This document shows, piece after piece, positions 10,945-22,052 of a DNA stretch of 64,000 nt. Origin of the DNA: Bradyrhizobium algeriense. Its GTDB lineage: Bacteria > Pseudomonadota > Alphaproteobacteria > Rhizobiales > Xanthobacteraceae. The DNA lies in the NCBI RefSeq assembly GCF_036924595.1, contig NZ_JAZHRV010000001.1:7405501-7469500 (forward strand), read 5' to 3'. Numbering within the stretch: the stretch's first letter is position 1; each line of letters begins with the position of its first letter. Made by a program: the position numbers and the translations under genes. The notes under the pieces were generated by a model. It was not told the DNA's origin, did not search any database, and saw nothing but the letters and a program-made list of their open reading frames with translations.

Positions 10945-11481
10945 ATGCCGCGTTTGTTTGCTGGACTGGAAATTCCGGCCGAGATCGGCCAGAGCCTTTC
11001 CAATTTGCGTGGCGGCCTTCCTGGCGCACGCTGGATCGATCCCGAAAATTACCACGTCACCTTGCGCTTCATCGGCGATATCGACGGCATGTCGGCGAAT
11101 GAAATCGCCTCGATGCTGTTTCGGATCAACCGCAAGCCGTTCGAGGTCAAGGTGCAGGGCCTGCAGAGTTTTGGCGGCAAGAAGCCACGCGCGGTGGTCG
11201 CTTCCGTCGAGCCGAGCCGGCCGCTGATCGAGCTGCAGGCCGAACTCGAACGGCTGATGCAGCGGATCGGGCTCGATCCCGAGGGCCGAAAATTCACGCC
11301 GCACGTGACGCTGGCGCGGCTGCACGATGCGTCGAGCCAGGACGTGGCCGATTATCTCTCGGTGCGCGGCTACTTTCCGAGCCGGACGTTCATGGCCTCC
11401 CGCTTCGTGCTGTTTTCGTCGCGCGCCTCCACCGGCGGCGGCCCCTATGTGGTCGAGGATTCCTACGCGCTGAGTGCGTGA
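10945..11481 (+). CDS. thpR: RNA 2',3'-cyclic phosphodiesterase
   Basis: A 178-residue 2H phosphoesterase (formerly LigT). Both catalytic H-x-T motifs are visible: HVTLRFIGD with His37 and Thr39, and HVTLARLH with His120 and Thr122. The enzyme opens 2',3'-cyclic phosphates at RNA ends. Its cellular role is still not firmly known. The gene starts with ATG at 10945 giving MPRLFAGLEIP, the usual family N-terminus. It is followed by a dispersed repeat. Confidence 0.9.
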   Translation: MPRLFAGLEIPAEIGQSLSNLRGGLPGARWIDPENYHVTLRFIGDIDGMSANEIASMLFRINRKPFEVKVQGLQSFGGKKPRAVVASVEPSRPLIELQAELERLMQRIGLDPEGRKFTPHVTLARLHDASSQDVADYLSVRGYFPSRTFMASRFVLFSSRASTGGGPYVVEDSYALSA

Positions 11482-11484
11482 GCC

Positions 11485-11607
11485 GTAGCCCGGATGGAGC
11501 CAACGGGTCGCGCGAATGCGCGCCCGATGACAGGCTCCGCGAAATCCGGGGCAGGCCTATCCGCTTGTTACAGAACCCCGGATTGCGCTGCGCTCCATCC
11601 GGGCTAC
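11485..11607. repeat. Dispersed palindromic repeat, GTAGCCCGGAT family (second copy)
   Basis: GTAGCCCGGATGGAGC at 11485-11500 is complementary to GCTCCATCCGGGCTAC at 11592-11607. It starts 4 bp after the thpR stop codon. The interior differs from the 4088 copy, so the ends are the conserved part. Confidence 0.8.
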
Positions 11608-11679
11608 GCAGCTTCATTTGCATGGCCCCAGCATCATTCAAGGCTTGCAATTTCTCTTCGCTTGAGGCCGAAAGGGGCC

Positions 11680-12861
11680 ATGCTGTCGACCGACCCCACC
11701 TCGTTCCGCGCGCAGTATCAGGCGCTGGTTTCCTCCGGCGCGATCGAGGCCGATCCTGCGCAGGCCGACGCCGCCGAGGCGTTCACCGCGCTTGAGGAAC
11801 GGCTGTCGAGCTACAAGCCGGCGCGCAAGCTCAGCCTGCTTGGCCGGTTGTTTGGCGACAAGAGCGAACCGCCGCCGCGGGGGCTTTACGTTCACGGCGA
11901 GGTCGGCCGCGGCAAGACCATGCTGATGGACCTGTTCTTTCAGCACTCGCCGGTCGCGCACAAGCGCCGCGCCCATTTCCACGAATTCATGGCCGAGGCG
12001 CATGAGAAGATCTACGCCTATCGGCAGAACATCGCGCGCGGTGAAATCGCAGACGGCGACGTGATCGAGCTGACAGCCAACGCCATCTTCGACGAGGCGT
12101 GGCTGTTGTGTTTCGACGAATTCCACGTCACCGACATCGCCGACGCCATGATCCTCGGGCGGCTGTTCTCAAAACTGTTCGAGCTCGGCACCGTCGTGGT
12201 GGCGACCTCGAACGTCGCGCCCGAAGATCTCTACAAAGGCGGGCTCAACCGCGCGCTGTTCCTGCCGTTCATTTCGCAGATCGAAGGCCGCATGGACGTG
12301 CTGCGGCTCGACGCGCGCACGGATTTCCGCCTGGAAAAACTCGCCGGCGTGAAGATGTGGCTGACGAACGATCCGGAAGCCGAATTCGTCCTCAACCGCG
12401 CCTGGGGCAGGATGACCGGCAACGCGCCGTGCAAGTCGCGCGACATCGCTATCAAGGGCCGCAAGCTGCATGTGCCATGCTCGGCGCACGGTGTGGCGCG
12501 GTTTTCCTTCGCCGATATCTGCGAAAAGCCGCTGGCGGCGTCGGACTATCTGCGGCTGGCGCACGATTATCACACCATCCTGATCGACCGCATTCCTGTC
12601 ATGGATTACGCCGAGCGCAACGCCGCCAAGCGTTTCATCTCGCTGATCGATACGCTCTATGACAATGCCGTGAAGCTGATGGCGTCGGCCGAGGCCGATC
12701 CGGTGTCGCTGTACCTGGCAACCGATGGCAATGAGGCCAACGAGTTCAAGCGGACCTCGTCACGGCTGATCGAAATGAGCTCCGAATCCTACTTGGCGCT
12801 CCCGCACGGCCGGAAGGATTCCGCGGCGAGCGGGTCGAGCACGGGGCTGGTGGAAACGTAG
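11680..12861 (+). CDS. zapE: Cell division protein ZapE (AFG1-like ATPase)
   Basis: A 393-residue AAA-type ATPase. Walker A is GEVGRGKT at residues 73-80 and Walker B is LLCFDEFHVTD, followed by DIADAMILGRLF and the sensor-like VVVATSNVAPEDLYKGGL, all typical of the AFG1/ZapE family. ZapE acts at the Z-ring under stress, and the mitochondrial homologue Afg1 handles membrane proteins. I chose the ATG at 11680 (MLSTDPTSFRAQYQ). The reading frame is open further upstream only because it crosses the palindromic repeat. It precedes mdh, a neighbourhood common in Rhizobiales. Confidence 0.9.
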   Translation: MLSTDPTSFRAQYQALVSSGAIEADPAQADAAEAFTALEERLSSYKPARKLSLLGRLFGDKSEPPPRGLYVHGEVGRGKTMLMDLFFQHSPVAHKRRAHFHEFMAEAHEKIYAYRQNIARGEIADGDVIELTANAIFDEAWLLCFDEFHVTDIADAMILGRLFSKLFELGTVVVATSNVAPEDLYKGGLNRALFLPFISQIEGRMDVLRLDARTDFRLEKLAGVKMWLTNDPEAEFVLNRAWGRMTGNAPCKSRDIAIKGRKLHVPCSAHGVARFSFADICEKPLAASDYLRLAHDYHTILIDRIPVMDYAERNAAKRFISLIDTLYDNAVKLMASAEADPVSLYLATDGNEANEFKRTSSRLIEMSSESYLALPHGRKDSAASGSSTGLVET

Positions 12862-12947
12862 TCTTTCGCTGGCATACCTGACCGAAATCGAGGCAGGGTC
12901 TGGAATCGGGCATGCCCCGGCTTGAACCGGTCATTCGAAAGGGATAA

Positions 12948-13976
<1,029 letters not shown>

Positions 13977-14109
13977 TTTTACTCGGCTTTCGCCCCTTCG
14001 CGGGGGCGGAAGTGTTTTCAGGGTTGCAGTTCTGTTGGTATATGGTATGCCAACTACCAATGCCGGTGAACTGTAGAACTCGCCGCTAAGGGTTTTGGGG
14101 AGCGTCCAG

Positions 14110-15306
14110 ATGAATATCCATGAATACCAGGCCAAGGCTCTGCTGCATGAATTCGGCGTGCCGATTTCGCGCGGTGTGCCGGTTCTGAAGGCCTCGGATT
14201 CGGATGCCGCCGCCAAGACGCTTCCCGGCCCGGTCTGGGTGGTGAAGAGCCAGATCCATGCCGGCGGCCGCGGCAAGGGCAAGTTCAAGGAAGCCTCCGC
14301 CGGCGACAAGGGCGGCGTCCGCATCGCCAAGTCCGTTGCCGAGGTCAATGAATTCGCCAAGCAGATGCTGGGCGCCACGCTCGTCACGATCCAGACCGGC
14401 GCGCACGGCAAGCAGGTCAATCGCCTCTACATCGAGGAAGGCTCCGACATCGACAAGGAGTTCTATCTCTCGATCCTGGTCGACCGCGAAACCAGTAAGG
14501 TGGCGTTCGTGGTGTCGACCGAAGGCGGCGTCAACATCGAGGAAGTCGCGCACAATAATCCTGAGAAGATCGTGACCTTCTCGGTCGATCCGGCCACCGG
14601 CATCATGGGCCATCACGGCCGCACGGTCGCAAAGGCGCTCAATCTTTCCGGCGATCTCGCCAAGCAGGCCGAGAAGCTGGTGGTGCAGCTCTACAACGCC
14701 TTTGTCGCCAAGGACATGGCGATGCTGGAAATCAATCCGCTGGTTGTCACCAAGCAGGGCCTGTTGCGCGTGCTCGATGCGAAAGTGTCGTTCGACGACA
14801 ACGCCATGTACCGCCATCCCGAAGTGGCCGCGCTGCGCGACGAGACCGAGGAAGACGCCAAGGAAATCGAGGCGTCGAAATACGATCTCAACTACGTCAC
14901 GCTCGACGGCACCATCGGCTGCATGGTCAACGGCGCCGGCCTCGCTATGGCGACCATGGACATCATCAAGCTCTACGGCATGGAGCCCGCCAACTTCCTC
15001 GATGTCGGCGGCGGCGCCAGCAAGGAGAAGGTGGCGGCGGCCTTCAAGATCATCACCGCCGATCCGAACGTGAAGGGCATCCTGGTCAACATCTTCGGCG
15101 GCATCATGAAGTGTGATATCATTGCCGAAGGCGTGGTCGCCGCCGTCAAGGAAGTCGGCCTGAAAGTGCCGCTGGTGGTGCGGCTCGAAGGCACCAATGT
15201 CGACGCCGGCAAGAAGATTATCCGCGAAAGCGGCCTCAACGTGGTGCCGGCCGACAATCTCGACGATGCCGCACAGAAAATCGTGAAAGCCGTCAAGGGA
15301 GGCTAG
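14110..15306 (+). CDS. sucC: Succinyl-CoA synthetase beta subunit (ADP-forming)
   Basis: A 398-residue ATP-grasp subunit. It begins with the conserved [12 protein letters not shown] at the ATG at 14110, 15 bp inside a longer open frame. Visible signatures include [15 protein letters not shown] for nucleotide binding, LEINPLVV near residue 207 and the C-terminal [14 protein letters not shown] and VRLEGTN segments. With SucD it converts succinyl-CoA and ADP to succinate and ATP. The stop codon is only 2 bp from the start of the next gene, so they are transcribed together. Confidence 0.96.
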   Translation: MNIHEYQAKALLHEFGVPISRGVPVLKASDSDAAAKTLPGPVWVVKSQIHAGGRGKGKFKEASAGDKGGVRIAKSVAEVNEFAKQMLGATLVTIQTGAHGKQVNRLYIEEGSDIDKEFYLSILVDRETSKVAFVVSTEGGVNIEEVAHNNPEKIVTFSVDPATGIMGHHGRTVAKALNLSGDLAKQAEKLVVQLYNAFVAKDMAMLEINPLVVTKQGLLRVLDAKVSFDDNAMYRHPEVAALRDETEEDAKEIEASKYDLNYVTLDGTIGCMVNGAGLAMATMDIIKLYGMEPANFLDVGGGASKEKVAAAFKIITADPNVKGILVNIFGGIMKCDIIAEGVVAAVKEVGLKVPLVVRLEGTNVDAGKKIIRESGLNVVPADNLDDAAQKIVKAVKGG

Positions 15307-15308
15307 CG

Positions 15309-15785
15309 ATGGCTGACCATCTCGCTGCACCGATGCCGCTGGAAGAACACCGCAAGCTCGGGGTGTTTGCCGGCGAATGGGCCGGCGAGGAAGTGGTCTA
15401 TCCGTCGCGCTGGACCGCCGGCGGTCCGGCGACCTCGCATGTGGTGGCGCGGATGGATCTCAACGGCTTCTATTTGATCCAGGACACCCGCCAGATGCGC
15501 GACGGCAAGGAGAGCTTCGCGACCCATGGCGTGTTCACCTACGACCGCGACGACCGGCACTACAAATTATTCTGGCACGATTCGCTCGGCTACTACTCGC
15601 CGGCACCGGCCTCCGGCGGCTGGACCGGCAAGACATTGATTCTGGTGCGGGGCTCGCTGCGCGGCAACGCGCGCCACGTCTATGAAGTCGTCGACAACGA
15701 CAACTACACCATGAAGATCCAGTTCTCGCCTGACGCCGAAGGATGGGCCGATGTGCTCACCGGCGTCTACCGGCGGATTCACTAA
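15309..15785 (+). CDS. DUF1579-like protein encoded between sucC and sucD
   Basis: A 158-residue soluble protein with no signal peptide or membrane segment. The pattern [17 protein letters not shown], then [15 protein letters not shown], then [19 protein letters not shown], with many aromatic residues, resembles DUF1579/lipocalin-like beta barrels that compare a weight-like amount term. It begins 2 bp after sucC and ends 46 bp before sucD, so it is in the same operon. Nothing in it suggests a catalytic role in the TCA cycle. Function unknown. Confidence 0.75.
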   Translation: MADHLAAPMPLEEHRKLGVFAGEWAGEEVVYPSRWTAGGPATSHVVARMDLNGFYLIQDTRQMRDGKESFATHGVFTYDRDDRHYKLFWHDSLGYYSPAPASGGWTGKTLILVRGSLRGNARHVYEVVDNDNYTMKIQFSPDAEGWADVLTGVYRRIH

Positions 15786-15831
15786 GCCTATCGTTCATCG
15801 TTCCCGGTCACCTACGAAAGCGTTCGCAACC

Positions 15832-16716
15832 ATGTCCGTTCTGATCGACAAGAATACCAAAGTCATCTGCCAGGGTTTCACCGGCAAGAACGGCACGTTC
15901 CATTCGGAAGCCGCGATCGCTTACGGTACCCAGATGGTCGGCGGCACCTCGCCGGGTAAGGGCGGCTCCAAGCATCTCAACCTGCCCGTCTTCGACACCG
16001 TCGCCGAAGCGCGCGAGAAGACCGGCGCAGATGCCTCCGTGATCTACGTTCCGCCGCCGGGCGCGGCGGATGCGATCTGCGAAGCGATCGATGCGGAAAT
16101 TCCGTTGATCGTCTGCATCACGGAGGGCATTCCGGTGCTCGACATGGTGCGCGTCAAGAGATCGCTGAGCGGATCGAAATCGCGGCTGATCGGGCCGAAC
16201 TGCCCGGGCGTGATGACCGCCGGCGAATGCAAGATCGGCATCATGCCGGCCAACATCTTCAAGCCCGGCAGCGTCGGGATCGTTTCCCGCTCGGGCACGT
16301 TGACCTACGAAGCCGTGTTCCAGACCACCCAGGAGGGTCTCGGCCAGACCACCGCGGTCGGTATCGGCGGCGACCCGGTCAAGGGCACCGAATTCATCGA
16401 CGTGCTGGAAATGTTCCTCGCCGATCCCAAGACCACTTCGATCATCATGATCGGTGAAATCGGCGGCTCGGCCGAGGAAGACGCCGCCCAGTTCATCAAG
16501 GACGAGGCCAAGCGCGGCCGGAAGAAGCCGATGGTTGGCTTCATCGCCGGCGTCACGGCCCCTCCCGGCCGCCGCATGGGCCATGCCGGCGCGATCATCT
16601 CCGGCGGCAAGGGCGACGCCGGATCCAAGACCGCGGCCATGGAAGCGGCCGGAATTACGGTCTCTCCGTCGCCGGCACGGCTCGGACATACCCTTGCCGA
16701 AAAGTTGAAATCGTAA
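15832..16716 (+). CDS. sucD: Succinyl-CoA synthetase alpha subunit
   Basis: A 294-residue alpha subunit carrying the CoA-binding Rossmann domain at the N-terminus ([18 protein letters not shown]) and the phospho-histidine His251 in [20 protein letters not shown] and [12 protein letters not shown] are also characteristic. I chose the ATG at 15832. The open frame upstream runs back into the preceding gene. It pairs with sucC, although the two are separated by the DUF1579-like gene. Confidence 0.96.
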   Translation: MSVLIDKNTKVICQGFTGKNGTFHSEAAIAYGTQMVGGTSPGKGGSKHLNLPVFDTVAEAREKTGADASVIYVPPPGAADAICEAIDAEIPLIVCITEGIPVLDMVRVKRSLSGSKSRLIGPNCPGVMTAGECKIGIMPANIFKPGSVGIVSRSGTLTYEAVFQTTQEGLGQTTAVGIGGDPVKGTEFIDVLEMFLADPKTTSIIMIGEIGGSAEEDAAQFIKDEAKRGRKKPMVGFIAGVTAPPGRRMGHAGAIISGGKGDAGSKTAAMEAAGITVSPSPARLGHTLAEKLKS

Positions 16717-16782
16717 TTCAATTCTTGGTTCTTTTCGGGGCGAAGTTTCGCATTAAATAGGGTAAGGGGTACTTATCCCGCT

Positions 16783-16799
16783 GATCCGGTTTCCGGATC
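16783..16799 (+). promoter_or_regulatory. Perfect 7-bp hairpin in the sucA leader
   Basis: GATCCGG-TTT-CCGGATC lies 51 bp upstream of the sucA start. It has no U-tract, so it is a leader structure or operator rather than an obvious terminator. Its role is unknown. Confidence 0.3.
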
Positions 16800-16849
16800 G
16801 GCGATGCGCCGTCTTCCACGCGCAAACCGAAAATTACCAGGACTCCATC

Positions 16850-19807
16850 ATGTCTCGCCAGGACGCGAATGCAGCATTTGCCCTCTCCTCATTTTTGCAG
16901 GGCACCAACGCCACCTACATCGACGACCTCTATGCCCGCTACGAGCAAGACCCCGCATCGGTCGACGCCGAATGGCAGGAATTCTTCAAGAGCCTGAAAG
17001 ACACCCCGGCCGACGTCCAGAAGAACGCCGAGGGGCCCTCCTGGGGCCGCGACAACTGGCCACTCACCCCGCGCGACGAACTGACCTCGGCGCTGGACGG
17101 CAACTGGGTCACCGTCGAGAAGGCGGTCGGCACCAAGCTTGCCGCCAAGGCGCAGGCCAAGGGCGCCGAGCTGTCGGCCGCCGACATCAACCAGGCGACC
17201 CGCGATTCGGTCCGCGCCTTGATGCTGATCCGCGCCTACCGCATGCGCGGTCATTTCCACGCCAAGCTCGATCCGCTCGGCATCGAGGCGCAGCGCGACC
17301 GCGAAGAGCTCGATCCGCGCACCTATGGCTTCACCGAAGCCGATTTCGACCGCAAGATCTTCCTCGACCACGTGCTCGGTCTCGAATACGGCAGCTTGCG
17401 CGAAATCGTCGCGATCTGCGAGCGCACCTACTGCCAGACGCTCGGCGTCGAGTTCATGCACATCTCCAACGCCGCGCAGAAGGCCTGGATCCAGGAGCGC
17501 ATCGAGGGTCCGGACAAGGAAATCAGTTTTACCCGCGAGGGACGCCGCGCGATCCTCAACAAGCTGGTCGAAGCCGAGGGGTTTGAAAAGTTCTGCGATC
17601 TCAAGTTCACCGGCACCAAGCGTTTCGGCCTCGACGGTGCTGAATCGCTGATTCCGGCGCTCGAACAGATCATCAAGCGCGGCGGCAATCTCGGCGTGAA
17701 GGAGATCGTGCTCGGCATGCCGCATCGCGGCCGCCTCAACGTGCTGACGCAGGTGATGGGCAAGCCGCACCGCGCGCTGTTTCATGAATTCAAGGGCGGC
17801 TCCGCCAACCCGGACGCGGTCGAAGGCTCCGGCGACGTCAAATACCATCTCGGCGCATCGAGCGACCGCGAGTTCGATAACAACAAGATCCATCTGTCGC
17901 TGACCGCGAACCCGTCGCATCTCGAAATCGTCGACCCCGTCGTGCTCGGCAAGGTTCGCGCCAAGCAGGACCAGCACGGCGATCCGCCGGATATGCGTAT
18001 TTCGGTGCTGCCGATGCTGATGCATGGCGACGCGGCGTTCGCTGGCCAGGGCGTCGTGGCGGAATGCTTCAGCCTGTCCGACCTGAAGGGCTACCGCACC
18101 GGCGGCTCGCTGCATTTCATCGTCAACAACCAGATCGGCTTCACCACCTATCCGCGCTACTCGCGTTCCTCGCCCTATCCGTCCGACGTGGCGAAGATGA
18201 TCGACGCGCCGATTTTCCATGTGAACGGCGACGATCCGGAAGCGGTGGTGTTCGCGGCCAAGGTCGCGATCGAGTTCCGGCAGAAATTCCACAAGCCTGT
18301 CGTCATCGATATGTTCTGCTATCGCCGCCATGGCCACAACGAGGGCGACGAGCCGGCGTTCACCCAGCCGGTAATGTACAAGCGGATCGCCTCGCATCCG
18401 TCGACACTGGAGATTTATGCCAGGCGGCTGATCGCCGACGGCGTGATGACCGAGGGCGAGGTCGAGAAGGCCAAGGCCGACTGGCGCGCGCGGCTCGATG
18501 CCGAGCTCGAGGCCGGTTCCGGCTACAAGCCCAACAAGGCCGACTGGCTCGACGGCAAGTGGGCGGGCTTCAAGTCCGCCGACCAGGAAGAGGAAGCCCG
18601 CCGCGGCGTCACCGGCGTCGACGTCAACATCCTCAAGGATATCGGGCGCAAGATCACCAAGGTGCCGGACGGCTTCCGGGTTCACCGCACCATCCAGCGC
18701 TTCCTGGAAAACCGCGCCAAGGCGATCGACAACGGCGTCGGCATCGACTGGGCGACCGGCGAGGCGCTGGCGTTCTGCACGCTGCTGGAGGAAGGTCGCC
18801 ACGTCCGGCTGTCGGGACAGGACAGCGAGCGCGGCACTTTTTCGCAGCGCCATTCGGTGCTGATCGACCAGGAAGACGAGAGCCGCTACACGCCGTTCAA
18901 CCATCTCGGCCACGACCAGGGCCATTACGAGGTCATCAACTCGCTCTTGTCCGAAGAGGCGGTGCTCGGCTTCGAGTACGGCTATTCGCTGGCCGAGCCG
19001 AAGGCGCTGGCGATGTGGGAAGCGCAGTTCGGCGACTTCGCCAACGGCGCCCAGGTGCTGTTCGACCAGTTCATCTCGTCAGGCGAGCGTAAATGGCTGC
19101 GCATGTCCGGCCTCGTCTGCCTGCTGCCGCATGGCTATGAAGGGCAGGGGCCGGAGCATTCTTCGGCGCGGCTCGAGCGTTTCCTGCAGATGTGCGCCGA
19201 AGACAACATGCAGGTGGTGTATCCCACTACGCCGGCGAATTACTTCCACGTGTTGCGGCGCCAGCTGCACCGCGAAATCCGCAAGCCCCTGATCCTGATG
19301 ACGCCGAAGTCGCTGTTGCGGCACAAGCGCGCGGTCTCGCGGCTCGACGAGCTGGCGGCGGACACTACCTTCCACCGCATCCTGTACGATGACGCCCAGA
19401 TGCTGCCCGACGAGAAGATCAAGCTCACGTCGGACGACAAGATCCGCCGTGTCGTGCTGTGTTCGGGCAAGGTCTATTACGATCTCTACGAGGAGCGCGA
19501 GAAGCGCGGCATCGACGACATCTACATCATGCGCGTCGAGCAGCTCTATCCGGTGCCGCTCAAGGCGCTGGTGCACGAGCTCGCCCGCTTCAAGAACGCC
19601 GAAGTGGTCTGGTGCCAGGAAGAGCCGCGCAACATGGGCGCGTGGCACTTCATCGAGCCCTATCTCGAATGGGTGTTGAACCAGATCCATGCGCCGAACC
19701 GGCGTCCGCGTTACGCGGGCCGTGCTGCGTCGGCCGCAACCGCCACCGGTTTGATGTCGAAGCACCAGGCGCAGCTCAAGGCGATGCTGGATGAGGCGCT
19801 GAACTAG
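16850..19807 (+). CDS. sucA: 2-oxoglutarate dehydrogenase E1 component
   Basis: A 985-residue thiamine-diphosphate enzyme that decarboxylates 2-oxoglutarate and passes the succinyl group to the lipoyl domain of SucB. The N-terminal segment FLQGTNATYIDDLYARYEQDP is the E2-binding arm. The core shows GMPHRGRLNVL, HGDAAFAGQGVV and NNQIGFTT for TPP and metal binding, RRHGHNEGDEP, and a C-terminal transketolase-like half with EFGYSLA-type residues and GYEGQGPEHSSAR. Length matches SucA of alphaproteobacteria (about 985). It is followed by a dispersed repeat before sucB. Confidence 0.96.
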   Translation: MSRQDANAAFALSSFLQGTNATYIDDLYARYEQDPASVDAEWQEFFKSLKDTPADVQKNAEGPSWGRDNWPLTPRDELTSALDGNWVTVEKAVGTKLAAKAQAKGAELSAADINQATRDSVRALMLIRAYRMRGHFHAKLDPLGIEAQRDREELDPRTYGFTEADFDRKIFLDHVLGLEYGSLREIVAICERTYCQTLGVEFMHISNAAQKAWIQERIEGPDKEISFTREGRRAILNKLVEAEGFEKFCDLKFTGTKRFGLDGAESLIPALEQIIKRGGNLGVKEIVLGMPHRGRLNVLTQVMGKPHRALFHEFKGGSANPDAVEGSGDVKYHLGASSDREFDNNKIHLSLTANPSHLEIVDPVVLGKVRAKQDQHGDPPDMRISVLPMLMHGDAAFAGQGVVAECFSLSDLKGYRTGGSLHFIVNNQIGFTTYPRYSRSSPYPSDVAKMIDAPIFHVNGDDPEAVVFAAKVAIEFRQKFHKPVVIDMFCYRRHGHNEGDEPAFTQPVMYKRIASHPSTLEIYARRLIADGVMTEGEVEKAKADWRARLDAELEAGSGYKPNKADWLDGKWAGFKSADQEEEARRGVTGVDVNILKDIGRKITKVPDGFRVHRTIQRFLENRAKAIDNGVGIDWATGEALAFCTLLEEGRHVRLSGQDSERGTFSQRHSVLIDQEDESRYTPFNHLGHDQGHYEVINSLLSEEAVLGFEYGYSLAEPKALAMWEAQFGDFANGAQVLFDQFISSGERKWLRMSGLVCLLPHGYEGQGPEHSSARLERFLQMCAEDNMQVVYPTTPANYFHVLRRQLHREIRKPLILMTPKSLLRHKRAVSRLDELAADTTFHRILYDDAQMLPDEKIKLTSDDKIRRVVLCSGKVYYDLYEEREKRGIDDIYIMRVEQLYPVPLKALVHELARFKNAEVVWCQEEPRNMGAWHFIEPYLEWVLNQIHAPNRRPRYAGRAASAATATGLMSKHQAQLKAMLDEALN

Positions 19808-19821
19808 CAATTGCCCCAAGT

Positions 19822-19942
19822 CGTCATGCCCGGGCAAAAGGCGCGAAGCGCCGTCTTGGCCTCAAATGTCCCGGGCATCCACGTCTTGCTTTGTGAAAAT
19901 TGTCTTAGGGCGTGGATGGCCGGGACGAGCCCGGCCATGACG
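19822..19942. repeat. Dispersed palindromic repeat, GTCATGCCCGGGC family
   Basis: It opens with CGTCATGCCCGGGC and closes with CGTGGATGGCCGGGACGAGC and GGCCATGACG, containing the words CCGGGCATCCACGTC. It lies entirely in the sucA-sucB gap and ends 18 bp before the sucB start. Related copies are at 32003 and 52689, and shorter relatives at 24161, 34528 and 40841. Confidence 0.8.
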
Positions 19943-19959
19943 CAAAGGGGAAAAAGACC

Positions 19960-21189
19960 ATGACTGAAATTCGTGTTCCGACGCTCGGCGAGTCCGTGAC
20001 GGAAGCCACCATCGGCCGCTGGTTCAAGAAAGCCGGCGAGGCCGTCGCGGTGGACGAGCCGCTGGTCGAGCTTGAGACCGACAAGGTCACCATCGAAGTG
20101 CCGGCGCCGTCTGCCGGTGTGCTCGGCGAGATCGCGGCCAAAGATGGCGAGACCGTCGCCGTCGGCGCGCTGCTTGGGCAGATCAATGACGGTGCGGCGA
20201 GTGCTGTGAAGCCGGCCGCCCCACCTGCCAAACCCGCAGCAGCTCCGGCTGCGGCGCCCGCCGCGGCTCCGAAGGCTGCGGCATCGGATGCGCCGCTGGC
20301 GCCGTCGGTTCGAAAGCTCTCCGCCGAAAGCGGCATCGATGCCGCGACCGTTCCCGGCTCCGGCAAGGACGGCCGCGTCACCAAGGGCGACATGCTGGCC
20401 GCGATCGAGAAGGCGGCGTCCGCGCCGACCCCGGTCAATCAGCCGGCCGCTTCCGTGCAGGTGCGCGCGCCGTCTCCGGCTGACGATGCCGCGCGCGAAG
20501 AGCGCGTGAAGATGACGCGGCTGCGCCAGACCATCGCGCGGCGGCTGAAGGACGTGCAGAACACGGCGGCGATGCTGACGACCTTCAACGAGGTCGACAT
20601 GACCCACATCATGGCGATGCGCACACAATACAAGGACGTGTTCGAGAAGAAGCATGGTTCGAAGCTCGGCTTCATGGGCTTCTTCACCAAGGCCGTCGTG
20701 CAGGCGCTGAAGGATATCCCGGCCGTCAATGCCGAGATCGACGGCACTGATTTGATCTACAAGAACTACTACCACATCGGCGTCGCCGTCGGCACCGACA
20801 AGGGCCTGGTCGTGCCCGTAGTGCGCGACTGCGACCACAAGTCGATCTCCGACATCGAAAAGGGAATCGCCGATTTCGGCCGCCGCGCCCGCGATGGCCA
20901 GCTCAAGATCGACGAGATGCAGGGCGGCACCTTCACCATCACCAATGGCGGCATCTACGGTTCGCTGATGTCGACGCCGATCCTGAACGCGCCGCAGTCC
21001 GGCATCCTCGGCATGCACAAGATCCAGGAGCGGCCGATGGTGGTCGGCGGCAAGATCGAGGTCCGCCCGATGATGTATCTGGCGCTGTCTTACGATCACC
21101 GCGTGATCGACGGCAAGGAAGCGGTGACCTTCCTGGTCCGCGTCAAGGAAAGCCTGGAAGACCCCGCACGTCTGGTGCTGGATCTCTAA
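19960..21189 (+). CDS. sucB: 2-oxoglutarate dehydrogenase E2, dihydrolipoyllysine succinyltransferase
   Basis: A 409-residue E2 component. Domains in order: lipoyl domain with Lys42 in [14 protein letters not shown], an Ala/Pro-rich hinge at about 80-108, the peripheral subunit-binding domain ([14 protein letters not shown] ... GRVTKGDM) at about 112-148, a second linker, then the catalytic domain with SYDHRVIDG holding His380 and Asp384. It transfers succinyl from lipoate to CoA. I chose ATG 19960 ([13 protein letters not shown]). It sits between sucA and lpd, which supply E1 and E3. Confidence 0.96.
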   Translation: MTEIRVPTLGESVTEATIGRWFKKAGEAVAVDEPLVELETDKVTIEVPAPSAGVLGEIAAKDGETVAVGALLGQINDGAASAVKPAAPPAKPAAAPAAAPAAAPKAAASDAPLAPSVRKLSAESGIDAATVPGSGKDGRVTKGDMLAAIEKAASAPTPVNQPAASVQVRAPSPADDAAREERVKMTRLRQTIARRLKDVQNTAAMLTTFNEVDMTHIMAMRTQYKDVFEKKHGSKLGFMGFFTKAVVQALKDIPAVNAEIDGTDLIYKNYYHIGVAVGTDKGLVVPVVRDCDHKSISDIEKGIADFGRRARDGQLKIDEMQGGTFTITNGGIYGSLMSTPILNAPQSGILGMHKIQERPMVVGGKIEVRPMMYLALSYDHRVIDGKEAVTFLVRVKESLEDPARLVLDL

Positions 21190-21271
21190 CGCCATCGGCT
21201 TTGCCCGCGCCGGTGCGAAAGGCCGGCGCTGCGAGCCATGGATCGATGCGCGCCGACTTGTGGGGGCTGAT

Positions 21272-22018
21272 ATGACGGACAAGGTTGTTGTGATCACCGG
21301 CGGTAGCCGCGGCATCGGCCGCGCCACCGCGCTCGCTGCCGCCGCGCGCGGCTTTCGCGTCGTGGTCGGCTACGCCAGCAATGAGGCGGCGGCGAAGGAA
21401 GTCGTCGCCTCGATCGAGCGCAAGAACGGCAAGGCGATTGCCGTGAAATGCGATGTCGGCAGCGAGGCGGATATTCTCGCGCTGTTCGCTGCCGCCGACG
21501 AATTCGGAACGCTAGGGGCGCTCGTCAATAATGCCGGCATCGTCGGCCCGTCGGCGCGGGTCGAGGACATGTCGGCCGAGCGCATCCAGCGCATGATGGC
21601 GGTCAACGTCACCGGCAGCATCCTGTGCGCCCGCGAAGCCGTGAAGCGGATGTCGACCCGCAAGGGCGGCGAGGGCGGCGTCATCGTCAATCTTTCCTCG
21701 GTCGCGGCGAAACTCGGCTCCCCCAATACGTATGTCGACTATGCGGCTTCCAAGGGCGCGGTGGATTCCTTCACCGTCGGTCTCGGCCATGAAGTCGCCG
21801 GCGAGGGCATTCGCGTGGCCGCGATCCGCCCCGGGCTGATCGATACCGAAATTCATGCTTCCGGCGGCGAACCCGATCGCGCGCACCGGCTGGCGCACAT
21901 GGTGCCGATGCAGCGCGTCGGCACCGCGGATGAAATCGCCAACGCCATCGTCTGGCTGATCTCGGACGAGGCGTCCTACGTCACCAGCGCCATCCTTGAT
22001 GTCTCGGGTGGGCGGTAA
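21272..22018 (+). CDS. SDR family NAD(P)-dependent oxidoreductase
   Basis: A 248-residue short-chain dehydrogenase. The cofactor motif TGGSRGIG is at residues 9-16, NNAGIVG follows near residue 87, the catalytic Tyr and Lys are in YAASK and Ser in NLSSVAAK. It resembles the glucose-1-dehydrogenase/FabG-like group; substrate not predictable. It lies between sucB and lpd on the same strand with gaps of 82 and 34 bp, so it is probably co-transcribed with the 2-oxoglutarate dehydrogenase genes without being a known subunit. Start is ATG 21272. Confidence 0.88.
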   Translation: MTDKVVVITGGSRGIGRATALAAAARGFRVVVGYASNEAAAKEVVASIERKNGKAIAVKCDVGSEADILALFAAADEFGTLGALVNNAGIVGPSARVEDMSAERIQRMMAVNVTGSILCAREAVKRMSTRKGGEGGVIVNLSSVAAKLGSPNTYVDYAASKGAVDSFTVGLGHEVAGEGIRVAAIRPGLIDTEIHASGGEPDRAHRLAHMVPMQRVGTADEIANAIVWLISDEASYVTSAILDVSGGR

Positions 22019-22052
22019 TACCTGACACGTTTCTCAGCTACAGGACTTCATC

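Noticed and set aside
16889..18925. 678-codon open frame antisense to sucA
   Set aside because: Shadow of the sucA gene in a GC-rich genome; composition is not protein-like and no start context is seen.
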